From an uncultured Bacillaceae bacterium (GTDB lineage Bacteria; Bacillota; Bacilli; Caldalkalibacillales; Caldalkalibacillaceae): a stretch of DNA of 9,769 nucleotides. This document shows, piece by piece, positions 1 through 6,751 of this stretch. The first letter of the stretch is position 1. Every line of letters begins with the position of its first letter. The translations under genes and the position numbers were made by a program. Where the stretch lies: contig CALBTX010000131.1 in assembly GCA_937967685.1 (NCBI GenBank), positions 1 to 9,769 of the forward strand, written 5' to 3'. The notes beneath the pieces are model-generated. The model was not told where the DNA came from. It ran no database searches and worked only from the letters and a program-made list of their open reading frames with translations.

Positions 1-44
1 TTAAACTCAATTAAGCAGACACTGGGAACCGGAATCTCCACGGA

Positions 45-794
45 CTACTTCCGTCCCGTAATAATCATTCGCGGGGAACGCTCCCGATCATATTCTTCCA
101 TTTCAAAACTTCCGTATACATGAGATACCGTCAATCCGGCTTGGTGCAACATGGCACGCATTTGCTCGTACTCAAATAGACGCACCCTTTCATCGTACTC
201 GCGAATATCGGAGCCATCAATGACTTCGATGTGTTTACAGACCGTATCATTTTCAATCTTTCTCCGCTCACGAATGATCAATCCGTCTACCATTCTTTCG
301 CTTTGCGGCACCAAATGCCGGCGAACATAATTGGGATTGAGAAAATCAATCAGAAACTTGCCTTCCGGTTTTAAGGACCGATGAATGGCCGCAAATACTT
401 TCTCATTTTCTCTCGTTTCCTCAAAATAGCCGAAACTGGTGAACAAATTCAACACAACATCAAATGCTTCCACGAACGGAATGTGGCGTACATCATATTG
501 CTTATATTCAATCGGATAAACGATCTGATCCAACAGTTCCGCTGTATTTTTGTTTTCAGCATCATGCAATAAGTCACGGGAAAGATCAACACCTGTTACA
601 CGGTACCCTTTTTTGGCCAACTGCCGGCTGTGTCGTCCATTGCCGCAACACAAATCAAGAACCCGGTCTCCAGGTTCCAATTTCAAGATTTTCTCAATGA
701 CTTCCACTTCCTGTTCAGCCGCTTCATCCGTCCGATGGGCATAAATCCGCAAATAATCTCTTTGAAAGCTTCTGACATACCACGGTTGACTCAT
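45..794 (-). CDS. Class I SAM-dependent methyltransferase, substrate unknown
   Basis: A 249-residue protein with a Rossmann-type methyltransferase fold. Motif I is VLDLCCGNGRHS (about residues 45-56), the acidic end of strand 2 is VTGVDLS (66-72, Asp70), motif III is around YDVR (100-103), and motif IV is FDVVLNLFTSFGYF (111-124). The family moves a methyl group from S-adenosylmethionine to an acceptor; nothing visible says which one. No signal peptide or membrane segment is seen, so it should be cytoplasmic. The ATG at 794 follows AAAGGAA at good spacing, and the stop is TAG at 45-47. It lies 178 bases after zur with no clear terminator and no convincing promoter between, so read-through from the zinc operon is possible. 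A role in zinc biology is not supported by the protein itself. The fold is certain, the specific function unknown. Confidence 0.88.
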   Translation of the reverse strand: MSQPWYVRSFQRDYLRIYAHRTDEAAEQEVEVIEKILKLEPGDRVLDLCCGNGRHSRQLAKKGYRVTGVDLSRDLLHDAENKNTAELLDQIVYPIEYKQYDVRHIPFVEAFDVVLNLFTSFGYFEETRENEKVFAAIHRSLKPEGKFLIDFLNPNYVRRHLVPQSERMVDGLIIRERRKIENDTVCKHIEVIDGSDIREYDERVRLFEYEQMRAMLHQAGLTVSHVYGSFEMEEYDRERSPRMIITGRK

Positions 795-818
795 TGATAC
801 AGATTCCTTTCTTGCTAC

Positions 819-1000
819 ATACGCTCAATCTCAGTAAACACGACAATAAATACGCCAATTTCAATAAAAATACGCCCAATCTCATTTTAATCCTTGCCAT
901 CGTAAATGACTTTCCGTTGATATACGCTTCGTCTGCGCAGGCCGAACAATCTCAAAATGACTTTCAGTCTATTTACGCTTCGTCCGCACATTCGGCACAG
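819..1000. repeat. Degenerate GAGATTG / GCGTAT repeats after zur
   Basis: On the minus strand the pentamer GCGTA occurs five times. On the plus strand TACGC starts at 820, 851, 871, 923 and 974, with spacings of 31, 20, 52 and 51. Four of these are preceded by GAGATTG or GAAATTG: immediately in the 820, 851 and 871 copies, and about 17 bases earlier in the 923 copy. The fifth copy (974) is the end of the zur coding sequence, where it supplies the last codons and the stop. The units are too irregular for CRISPR and code for nothing. They could be a small intergenic repeat family or leftovers of slippage. Whether the unit recurs elsewhere in the genome cannot be seen here. Confidence 0.55.
907..999. 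repeat. 51-base-period imperfect tandem duplication of the zur 3' end
   Basis: Positions 907-948 and 958-999 match at 32 of 42 bases with a 51-base (17-codon) offset. The 958-999 copy contains the last zur codons (CAECADEA and stop). The 907-948 copy, downstream of zur, reads in the same frame as CSACADEAY, keeping both cysteines of the CxxC zinc motif while the position matching the zur stop is a Tyr codon. It lies beyond the zur stop and a further in-frame stop, so it is probably not translated as part of Zur. It looks like an old tandem duplication of the gene end. Confidence 0.6.
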
Positions 1001-1392
1001 TACCCGTATATTTCAAATTTATGTCCAGTAATTGTAAAATCGGACGGTGTCTGCATATCCGTCTGCATGGGACACATGTCGATCGGTTTCGTTTTTCCGC
1101 ACTCTGTGCAAATCAAATGATGATGATGGTCGTTTGTGGGACATGACAGGCGATACATCCGTTCCCCGTCCAGTTGCGTCGCTTCCAAAATCCCCAGCTC
1201 CTGAAAAAGAGCCAAATTCCTGTATATCGTGTCAAAGCTGATCGAAGGATAGTCTTCTTGAATCATTTCCAGCATCTCTTTGGCTGTCAGGTACCTTTTT
1301 TCATGATCTAAAATGCGCAACAATTCCTCTCTTTTACCCGTATATTTATATCCATTGTTTTTTAATACGTTTAAGGCCTCAGATAAATCCAT
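973..1392 (-). CDS. zur: Zinc uptake repressor Zur (Fur family)
   Basis: A 139-residue Fur-family metalloregulator, a normal length. The N-terminal winged helix includes YKYTGKREELL (15-25) and the recognition region SFDTIYRNLALFQELGILE (52-70). The dimerisation half carries the HHHH run (89-92), the CTEC pair (95-98) and a second pair, CAEC (132-135), which together form the structural zinc site of the family. It resembles B. subtilis Zur closely as I recall that sequence (SFDTIYRNL, CGKTK, GHKFEIYG), more than Fur or PerR. Zinc-loaded Zur binds operators and represses zinc uptake. The gene is the last of the znuA-znuC-znuB-zur series, 44 bases after znuB, with a strong GGAAGGGGG site before the ATG. 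With a Zur box at the operon promoter, negative autoregulation is likely. The stop is TAA at 973-975, inside a tandem repeat. Confidence 0.95.
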   Translation of the reverse strand: MDLSEALNVLKNNGYKYTGKREELLRILDHEKRYLTAKEMLEMIQEDYPSISFDTIYRNLALFQELGILEATQLDGERMYRLSCPTNDHHHHLICTECGKTKPIDMCPMQTDMQTPSDFTITGHKFEIYGYCAECADEA

Positions 1393-1436
1393 CTTTTATT
1401 ACCCCCTTCCATTCTAACATCCTGTTCATCAAAGAT

Positions 1437-2279
1437 CTACGATTCTGCCCGCAACAGCCATTTGTTGACCAGGAGGACGATGCATAATATTAAAAAGGAG
1501 AAAACGACAATCGTCCCTCCCGGTGCCCAGTCCAACACATAAGAAAAATACATGCCCGAAAGGACAGCCAACTCTCCGAAGAGAACGGCATAGAAAAAAG
1601 TTTGTTTAAAACTTTTGGCGATTTTCATACTGGCGGCCACAGGTAACACCATTAAGGAAGACACTAACAAAATGCCGACAATACGCATCGCCGCGGCAAT
1701 GACGAGTGCGACCATCACAATAAAAATAAAATTGATCGTTTTGCGCGGCATTCCGGTCGTCCGCGCGTTTTCTTCGTCAAACGACAGGGAAAACAATTCC
1801 TTAAACAGAAAACAGACGGCGAAGAGCACGATCAAACCGACGACAACAATCGTCACCATGTCCGACTGACGGACGGCGATGATACTGCCGAATAAGAATG
1901 CAAACAGATCCGTATTAAAGCCATTGGCCAGAGAGATGAACAGCACGCCGAAACCGATGCCGGTAGACATGATTAAAGGGATAGCGATCTCCTGATAATG
2001 CCGGTACGTATGACGAAACTTTTCAATGGCCAAAGCGCCGCCCACCGAGAAGGTCATGCCCATAAAGACGGGATTCAAACCGGCCAATAAAGGCGCGTGT
2101 TTGCTCAACAGCAAACTAAAGGCGATCCCGGTCAGGGTGACGTGAGAGAGCGAGTCAGCAATCATGGACAGCCTGCGTACAACCAGAAACACACCTATGA
2201 CAGGTGCGATACAACCGATGACCAGTCCGGAAACTAAAGCTCGTCTCAGAAAATCAAAGTGGGTGAGAGCGTCAATCAT
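1437..2279 (-). CDS. znuB: Zinc ABC transporter, membrane permease ZnuB
   Basis: A 280-residue ABC-3 family permease, mostly hydrophobic with about seven or eight membrane segments, the usual form for metal-uptake permeases. Family features include the early IADSLSHVTLTGIA stretch (40-53, with Asp42 and His46) and the LFGSI segment in the middle of the protein. It forms the channel through which zinc delivered by ZnuA passes, powered by ZnuC. The ATG at 2279 follows AGGAGG. The gene starts 18 bases after the znuC stop and zur follows 44 bases later, so it is inside the same operon. Manganese transporters share this fold. Zinc is preferred here because of the adjoining zur, the Zur box at the operon promoter and the His-rich loop of the partner lipoprotein. 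Confidence 0.94.
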   Translation of the reverse strand: MIDALTHFDFLRRALVSGLVIGCIAPVIGVFLVVRRLSMIADSLSHVTLTGIAFSLLLSKHAPLLAGLNPVFMGMTFSVGGALAIEKFRHTYRHYQEIAIPLIMSTGIGFGVLFISLANGFNTDLFAFLFGSIIAVRQSDMVTIVVVGLIVLFAVCFLFKELFSLSFDEENARTTGMPRKTINFIFIVMVALVIAAAMRIVGILLVSSLMVLPVAASMKIAKSFKQTFFYAVLFGELAVLSGMYFSYVLDWAPGGTIVVFSFLILCIVLLVNKWLLRAES

Positions 2280-2297
2280 CTGTATTCGCCTCCTGAC

Positions 2298-3068
2298 TTA
2301 ATGCGCATGCTCCAGAAGATGTACATCATGGCCGTAAGCTGCCGATAATATCGCCTCTTGATTTTCACGAAACTGTTGAGGTGCTCCGTGAAAAAACAAT
2401 TTTTTGTTCAAGCAGGCAATGTGACTCACCTTCCGAGTCATCACCCCGATATCATGACTGACGAGAAGAATGGCGATGTTTTCCTTTTGTTGTAAATTCT
2501 CCAACAAACGATAGAAAAGATCAACCGATTCGGCATCAACCCCGACGGTGGGTTCATCCAAAATCAACAGATCCGGACTGCTGACCAAAGCCCTGGCAAT
2601 AAAGACCCGTTGTTGCTGACCGCCGGATAATTTTCCTACGGGGCTTTTCGCTTTATCTCCCAGCCCGACCAGATGGAGCACATGTCTTATCTGCTCTTTT
2701 TCCTTCTGCCCCAGCCAGCGAAACAACCCCATTTTCCCAATTAATCCGGTTGAGACAACCTCAAAGACGGTTGCCGGAAAGCCAAGGTTAAAATGAGTCG
2801 CTTTCTGGGATACGTAACCAATTCGGTTCCAGGAAGTAAATTGAGACAGCGGTTTCCCAAACAATTTCACATCTCCTTGTTGCAGGGGTAACAAACCGAG
2901 AAGCAGTTTAATCAAAGTGGATTTACCCGATCCGTTGGGACCGACAAGACCAAGAAATTCACCCTGATTCAGCCTGAGATTGATATCTTCCAATACCCTG
3001 GTTCGGGCGTCATACTGAAAAGAGACGTTTTGCAATTCTATGACAGGAAAATCACTTTGTTTTTTCAT
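2298..3068 (-). CDS. znuC: Zinc ABC transporter, ATP-binding protein ZnuC
   Basis: A 256-residue ABC ATPase with every motif intact: Walker A GPNGSGKST (43-51), Q-loop Gln88 in GYVSQKA, signature LSGGQQQR (147-154), Walker B LLILDEP (167-173) and switch His205 in LLVSHD. It hydrolyses ATP on the cytoplasmic face to drive ZnuB. The C-terminus ends in a small His cluster (HDVHLLEHAH), which may bind metal, though that is only a guess. The ATG at 3068 overlaps the znuA stop by four bases (ATGA), a standard sign of translational coupling that keeps lipoprotein and ATPase output linked. znuB follows after 18 bases. Length and layout are normal for the family. Confidence 0.95.
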   Translation of the reverse strand: MKKQSDFPVIELQNVSFQYDARTRVLEDINLRLNQGEFLGLVGPNGSGKSTLIKLLLGLLPLQQGDVKLFGKPLSQFTSWNRIGYVSQKATHFNLGFPATVFEVVSTGLIGKMGLFRWLGQKEKEQIRHVLHLVGLGDKAKSPVGKLSGGQQQRVFIARALVSSPDLLILDEPTVGVDAESVDLFYRLLENLQQKENIAILLVSHDIGVMTRKVSHIACLNKKLFFHGAPQQFRENQEAILSAAYGHDVHLLEHAH

Positions 3069-4225
3069 TGTTGGCCATATCCCAGAGCTTGGCGTAAAAC
3101 TTTCAGATTATGTTCCATGAAAGAAAAGTAATCGGCACCCTGAGATATTTCCTCCTCTGTGACCACTTCCATATTGTGCAAGACAAGCGAATCCACGCCC
3201 GCCTCTTCCTGAACAACCTTGACAATGTTCGGCGTGACTTGGTTTTCAAAGAGGATGTATTCAATGCCATGCGTTTCAACAAATTCGACGATTTGACGGA
3301 CCTGTTTCGGGCTGGGCTCGTTGGAAGGACTTAAACCGGTTATTCCCACCTGATTTAAATCATAACGATCGGCCAAATGAGTGAATGCTTCATGGGAGAC
3401 GACGAAGTCCCTGCGCTCAATGTTGGCACTCATTTCCCAAAAGTCTTCGTCCAATTGATCAAATTTGTCCGCCAATTGTCTAAAATGTTCTTCGTACATG
3501 TCCTCATGGTCAGGATCAGCTTCAATCAATGCCTGTTTAATAACTTCCGCTTGTTGTTTGGCAAGGACGGGATCCAGCCATACGTGTGGGTCTATGTCCC
3601 CATGATCATGACCATCCTCGTGACTGTGATCTCTTCCATCTTCATCCCTATGATCATGATTATCCGCGCGACCATGATCATGACCTTCCTCGTGACCATG
3701 ATCTCTTTCATCTTCGACGTGTTCTGCATGTTTTGCCGATTGATCACCAGCATTGATATGAATATGTTCATGAATATGTTCAGTCGTATTGACGAGCAAC
3801 AAATCATCTTGATCCACGGCCGAAACGATATCTTCTATCCACGATTCAAAATTTCCCCCGTTATATATAAACATGTCTGCCTCATGCAAATGCTTGATAT
3901 CCGTCACCGTCGGTTCGTAGTGATGGGGTTCCTGACCGGGTGGAATCAAATTGACGACTTCTGCCTGATCTCCGGCTATTTCCCGGGTAAAATCATATAA
4001 CGGATATATACTCGTATAAATCAATAAATCGGGATCATCATGGCTTGCTTCCTGATTCGCCGATTCCAGTCCGTCTACTTCATTATTGTTTTGATCTGCC
4101 GTCTGAGCCGCATCCATCTTTTCGTCTTGATCCGTTTGACAACCGATCATGATAATCACAAAGATGAGCAAAAACAATGATAGCACTGCGATTGATGTTT
4201 GTTTCATATTAGTCCTCCTTAACAA
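3065..4225 (-). CDS. znuA: Zinc-binding lipoprotein ZnuA with long His-rich loop
   Basis: A cluster A-I (ZnuA/TroA-like) solute-binding protein of 386 residues from a TTG start, or 380 from the ATG at 4207. A signal peptide ends in a lipobox-like IMIGC, so Cys29 should be lipidated and hold the protein outside the membrane. An acidic, Asn/Gln-rich tether (30-65) follows. Expected zinc ligands are a His in EPHHYEPT (101-102), His214 in DPHVWLDP and His278 in VSHEAF. Between them lies a loop (150-208) with 16 histidines among Asp, Glu and Gly, typical of zinc rather than manganese binders. It is longer than the usual 310-330 residues because of the tether and loop. Both starts have perfect AAGGAGG sites: the ATG at 6 bases, the TTG at 9. 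I favour the ATG for codon strength. It is the first gene of the operon and overlaps znuC by four bases. Confidence 0.94.
   Translation of the reverse strand: MLRRTNMKQTSIAVLSLFLLIFVIIMIGCQTDQDEKMDAAQTADQNNNEVDGLESANQEASHDDPDLLIYTSIYPLYDFTREIAGDQAEVVNLIPPGQEPHHYEPTVTDIKHLHEADMFIYNGGNFESWIEDIVSAVDQDDLLLVNTTEHIHEHIHINAGDQSAKHAEHVEDERDHGHEEGHDHGRADNHDHRDEDGRDHSHEDGHDHGDIDPHVWLDPVLAKQQAEVIKQALIEADPDHEDMYEEHFRQLADKFDQLDEDFWEMSANIERRDFVVSHEAFTHLADRYDLNQVGITGLSPSNEPSPKQVRQIVEFVETHGIEYILFENQVTPNIVKVVQEEAGVDSLVLHNMEVVTEEEISQGADYFSFMEHNLKVLRQALGYGQQ
3601..3715. repeat. 72-base internal repeat encoding the ZnuA His-rich loop
   Basis: Positions 3601-3643 and 3673-3715 match at 39 of 43 bases with an offset of 72 bases, or 24 codons. 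They encode RDHSHEDGHDHG and RDHGHEEGHDHG. A more diverged third 12-residue unit (RADNHDHRDEDG) lies between, so the protein has a 12-residue period repeated three times. This suggests growth of the loop by in-frame duplication. Confidence 0.8.
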
Positions 4226-4247
4226 CTTGTTAGCCCTCCTTAACGAC
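4205..4247 (-). promoter_or_regulatory. Tandem Shine-Dalgarno sites with two in-frame znuA starts
   Basis: A 21-base tandem duplication (4209-4226 and 4230-4247, 16 of 18 bases identical) gives two copies of AAGGAGG. The downstream copy (4214-4220) sits 6 bases before ATG 4207. The upstream copy (4235-4241) sits 9 bases before TTG 4225. Both starts share the znuA frame. The five residues between them (LRRTN) are encoded largely by the second Shine-Dalgarno itself, so initiation at TTG would cover the second site. Confidence 0.7.
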
Positions 4248-4324
4248 CTGTACCAAGTAGTATGTATTACACATCAAAATATATGTTCCCTCCCACTCAT
4301 AAATCCAAATCATTCTTATTTAAT

Positions 4325-4353
4325 ATTAAATCATAATCATTACGATTTGTAAA
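4325..4353 (-). promoter_or_regulatory. Predicted sigma-A promoter of the znuACB-zur operon
   Basis: The minus strand shows TTTACA (4348-4353) and TTTAAT (4325-4330) separated by exactly 17 bases. Each hexamer differs from consensus at two positions. It lies about 100 bases before znuA, downstream of the terminator of the preceding operon, and its spacer is filled by the Zur box. A second, weaker candidate closer to znuA (TTGGAT, 17 bases, CATATA) cannot be excluded. Confidence 0.6.
4328..4348. promoter_or_regulatory. Zur box (zinc-dependent operator)
   Basis: The core TCATAATCATTACGA (4331-4345) matches the B. subtilis Zur box TCGTAATNATTACGA at all but one defined position. Including three flanking bases each side it is a 21-base palindrome with one mismatch. 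It occupies the spacer of the predicted znuA promoter, so zinc-loaded Zur would block RNA polymerase directly. The zur gene in the same operon supports this identity over a Fur box. Confidence 0.85.
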
Positions 4354-4364
4354 TAAGATTTTTC

Positions 4365-4406
4365 AATAAAAAATATCCTCTTGCCCACAAACCTAAGAGG
4401 ATATTT
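4365..4406 (-). terminator. Rho-independent terminator of the sugar-nucleotide operon
   Basis: A perfect 12-base stem (4371-4382 with 4395-4406) and a 12-base loop. On the minus strand it is followed by a T-rich run (TTTTTTATTG counting the stem end). It starts 48 bases after the ugd stop and lies before the znu promoter, so it separates the two operons. The stem is AT-rich at its base. On the plus strand the tail has few T residues. Confidence 0.8.
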
Positions 4407-4453
4407 CTCTGACACGGATATTTCGCTTATCGTTGTATTTTCCGATTCAAACT

Positions 4454-5782
4454 CTACGCTTTTTCATCCTTCGGACAATTCCCGTCATGATGAGATCGAC
4501 CGATGCCGTAATAAGTAAATCCAATGTGACGTAATTTTGGTGCATCAAGCGCGTTTCTGCCGTCAATGACCAGCGGCGTACGCATTTGCCCATAAATCGC
4601 CTGCCAATCTAGATGTGTAAATTCATCCCAGTCAGTGAGCAAAAAGACTGCATCACTTTGAGCAAATAACCGCTCCTTTTGTACACATTTGTGAACTCGC
4701 GGCAATTCTACATTCACCCGGTGCAAAGCGATCGGATCATACACATTGACAGAGGCGCCTTGATCGTGCAGCGCATGAATCACTGCCAAAGCCGGGGAGT
4801 CACGAATGTCATCCGTATTCGGTTTAAATGTGACACCCAAAATGGAAACCGTCTTGCCTTTTAATCCGCCCAGCATTTCTTTCAACTTTTGTAAATAATA
4901 AGCGATTTGCGTGGCGTTCACTTCCCGTGCCGCTTCAAGAATTTTTGGTTTAAGTCCCGCCCGGCGGCACATATGCACCAGCGATGCCGTATCTTTGGGA
5001 AAGCATGATCCTCCCCAACCGATCCCCGCTCGCAAGAAATGAGGGCCAATGCGCTGATCAGTCCCCATTCCTTGGGCCACATCCTCGACTTGTACGCCAT
5101 AAGCATCACACAAACGTCCAATTTCGTTAATAAATGAGATTTTTAAAGCCAAAAATGCGTTTGCGCTATACTTTGTCAACTCAGCGGAGCGCACGCTCAT
5201 ATGAATGACCGGGGCATCGAGACCTGCATATAGTTGATGCACGATTTTTGCCGCTTCCTTACTTTGTGCGCCAATAATGATTCGGTCGGGATGCAGGGCA
5301 TCGTACAAAGCATTCCCTTCACGCAAAAATTCCGGATTGGAGACAACATCCACCTGATACGGATGTCGCTGGCTTTCCCTGATCCAGCGCTCGACTTTTT
5401 CGGCAGTACCGACAGGCACCGTGCTTTTGATGACCGCAAGGATATCTGCCCCTTGATACCGGCCGATCGTTCTGGCTACATCCTCGACAAAAGAGAGGTC
5501 TGTCGATCCATCGTCATCAGACGGCGTGCCCACAGCAATATAAATGATTTCACTGGCTTTAATGGCCTCTTCCGCTTCCTGCGTGAAGCGAATATTTCCT
5601 TCCTGCAAATGCCGATTCAACATCTCCTTCATCCCCGGCTCAAAGAAGGGCATCTGTCCCTTTTGTAAAAGCTCTATTTTGTGTTTGTCAGCATCTACAC
5701 ACACCACATCGTGTTCCAGCTCACAAAACGTGAGCGCGGTCGTCATCCCCACATAACCACAACCAAAAACGGCAATGCTCAA
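4454..5782 (-). CDS. ugd: UDP-glucose 6-dehydrogenase
   Basis: A 442-residue UDP-glucose/GDP-mannose dehydrogenase family protein of normal length. It oxidises UDP-glucose to UDP-glucuronate with two NAD+ in the cytoplasm. The N-terminal NAD domain opens with AVFGCGYVG (4-12), and the central domain has KYSANAF (Lys204, Asn208). The catalytic loop is GIGWGGSCFPKD with Cys260, Lys263 and Asp264, and the C-terminal UDP-binding domain begins around TVSILGVTFKPNTDDIRDSP (311-330). All expected residues are present. The start is TTG at 5782 behind a GGGGGGA site; no better start is seen. It is the last gene of the operon, 18 bases after the epimerase, and ends 48 bases before a terminator. Relatives in B. 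subtilis are TuaD and YtcA, which serve teichuronic acid and spore-surface glycans; which role applies here is not visible. Confidence 0.95.
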   Translation of the reverse strand: MSIAVFGCGYVGMTTALTFCELEHDVVCVDADKHKIELLQKGQMPFFEPGMKEMLNRHLQEGNIRFTQEAEEAIKASEIIYIAVGTPSDDDGSTDLSFVEDVARTIGRYQGADILAVIKSTVPVGTAEKVERWIRESQRHPYQVDVVSNPEFLREGNALYDALHPDRIIIGAQSKEAAKIVHQLYAGLDAPVIHMSVRSAELTKYSANAFLALKISFINEIGRLCDAYGVQVEDVAQGMGTDQRIGPHFLRAGIGWGGSCFPKDTASLVHMCRRAGLKPKILEAAREVNATQIAYYLQKLKEMLGGLKGKTVSILGVTFKPNTDDIRDSPALAVIHALHDQGASVNVYDPIALHRVNVELPRVHKCVQKERLFAQSDAVFLLTDWDEFTHLDWQAIYGQMRTPLVIDGRNALDAPKLRHIGFTYYGIGRSHHDGNCPKDEKA

Positions 5783-5800
5783 TTGTCTTCCCCCCTATCG

Positions 5801-6751
5801 TCAATGGCCGTACAGCGCTTGAATATACTCCACTTGTTTGTGCAATCCCAGCTTTAACGGAAAAGCAGGATTGTAACCTAATTCCTGACCGGCTTTGTCA
5901 ATGTTGGCCCACGTATGCTGCGGATCACCCGGTTGTTTCGCTGCGTTAATGACTTGCGGGCGTTTGTTCATGATTTCTCCCAGCCATTCAATCACTTGAT
6001 TCAGTGAGGTTCTCGAACTTCCGCCGATGTTGTACACTTGACCGGGACGACCCTTTTCCATGGCCAGCAAGTTCGCTTGAACGGCATCCCGAATGTACGT
6101 ATAATCTCTCGTTTGCTGTCCGTCTCCATAAACAGTGATCGGCTTATCCGTCAACATGTTGTGAATGAAGCGATGAAAAGCCATATCAGGTCTTTGCCTC
6201 GGACCATAAACGGTGAAGTATCTCAAGGAAACAACCGGAACACGGTAATTGTGAAAATAAAGTTGACACAAGTGTTCTGCGGCTAATTTCGTGACGCCAT
6301 ACGGGGAATATGGAGCAGGAGTTTGTGTTTCCTTGGTCGGTCCGACCATTGACCCGTAGATGGAAGAAGAGGACGCATAAATGATTTTTTGTACTCGGCT
6401 TTCTTTGACAGCTTCAAGCAGTTTTTGTGTGACGGACACGTTGTGATTGACATACTGCTGAAAATCAGCTCCCCAACTGGAACGCACCCCGGGCATGGCT
6501 GCCTGGTGAAAAACAACATCAACGTTTTGCAGCAATTCAGACAGGTTTAACAGGCGCAAATCGGATTCGATATACTGAAATAAAGGATGATTGACGACAT
6601 TTGACATATTTTTTTCTTTGACCCATGCTTCATAATTTTCTGTTAAAGCATCCACGCCAATGACGTGATATCCCTGGGAGAGCAGCTCTTCGGTTAATGT
6701 TGATCCAATAAAACCTGCACACCCTGTCACAAGAACACTTCTCACCGCCAT
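5801..6751 (-). CDS. NAD-dependent UDP-sugar 4-epimerase (UDP-glucose or UDP-glucuronate type)
   Basis: A 316-residue extended short-chain dehydrogenase/reductase. The NAD-binding motif is GCAGFIG (10-16), a serine run at 127-130 provides the catalytic Ser, and the catalytic pair is Tyr151 and Lys155 in YGVTK. It should interconvert C4 epimers of a UDP-sugar through a keto intermediate. The segment LRYFTVYGPRQRPDMAF (176-192) resembles UDP-glucuronate 4-epimerases (RFFTVYGPxxRPDMA), and the next gene makes UDP-glucuronate, so UDP-galacturonate is a reasonable product; UDP-galactose or another sugar is possible. B. subtilis YtcB, next to a dehydrogenase, is a likely relative. Start: ATG 6751 sits only 3 bases after GGAGG, whereas GTG 6745 sits 9 bases after it and makes a four-base GTGA overlap with the preceding gene. 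GTG may be the true start, giving 314 residues. ugd follows after 18 bases. Confidence 0.87.
   Translation of the reverse strand: MAVRSVLVTGCAGFIGSTLTEELLSQGYHVIGVDALTENYEAWVKEKNMSNVVNHPLFQYIESDLRLLNLSELLQNVDVVFHQAAMPGVRSSWGADFQQYVNHNVSVTQKLLEAVKESRVQKIIYASSSSIYGSMVGPTKETQTPAPYSPYGVTKLAAEHLCQLYFHNYRVPVVSLRYFTVYGPRQRPDMAFHRFIHNMLTDKPITVYGDGQQTRDYTYIRDAVQANLLAMEKGRPGQVYNIGGSSRTSLNQVIEWLGEIMNKRPQVINAAKQPGDPQHTWANIDKAGQELGYNPAFPLKLGLHKQVEYIQALYGH

Noticed and set aside
1..44. Tail of another gene or a terminator at the left edge.
   Set aside because: The minus-strand frame ending at position 1 is interrupted by a stop at 7-9, and only a weak five-base inverted repeat without a T run is present.
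819..1000. Possible CRISPR array in the gap after zur.
   Set aside because: The repeated cores are only 5-15 bases, spacings are irregular (20 to 52), units overlap zur coding sequence, and no cas gene is nearby.
794..1120. Plus-strand open frame of 108 codons with a 17-residue tandem repeat (NDFPLIYASSAQ / NDFQSIYASSAH).
   Set aside because: It overlaps the end of zur on the other strand. The repeat is the 51-base duplication read from the opposite side, and there is no ribosome site or known domain.
973..1392. Fur or PerR as the identity of the regulator.
   Set aside because: The motifs follow Zur more closely, and the gene is in a zinc transporter operon with a Zur-type rather than Fur- or PerR-type operator.
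3377..4000. Plus-strand open frame of 207 codons opposite znuA.
   Set aside because: It is long only because the His/Asp-rich codons of znuA give Met/Ile/Val-rich antisense codons. No ribosome site or family match, and znuA is certain.
4303..4320. Second Zur box next to the main one, suggested by AAATCATTCTTATTT.
   Set aside because: Only one half resembles the consensus; the other arm does not form the palindrome.
5234..5668. Plus-strand open frame of 144 codons opposite ugd.
   Set aside because: It lies wholly inside a complete, well-conserved dehydrogenase gene and has no recognisable domain.
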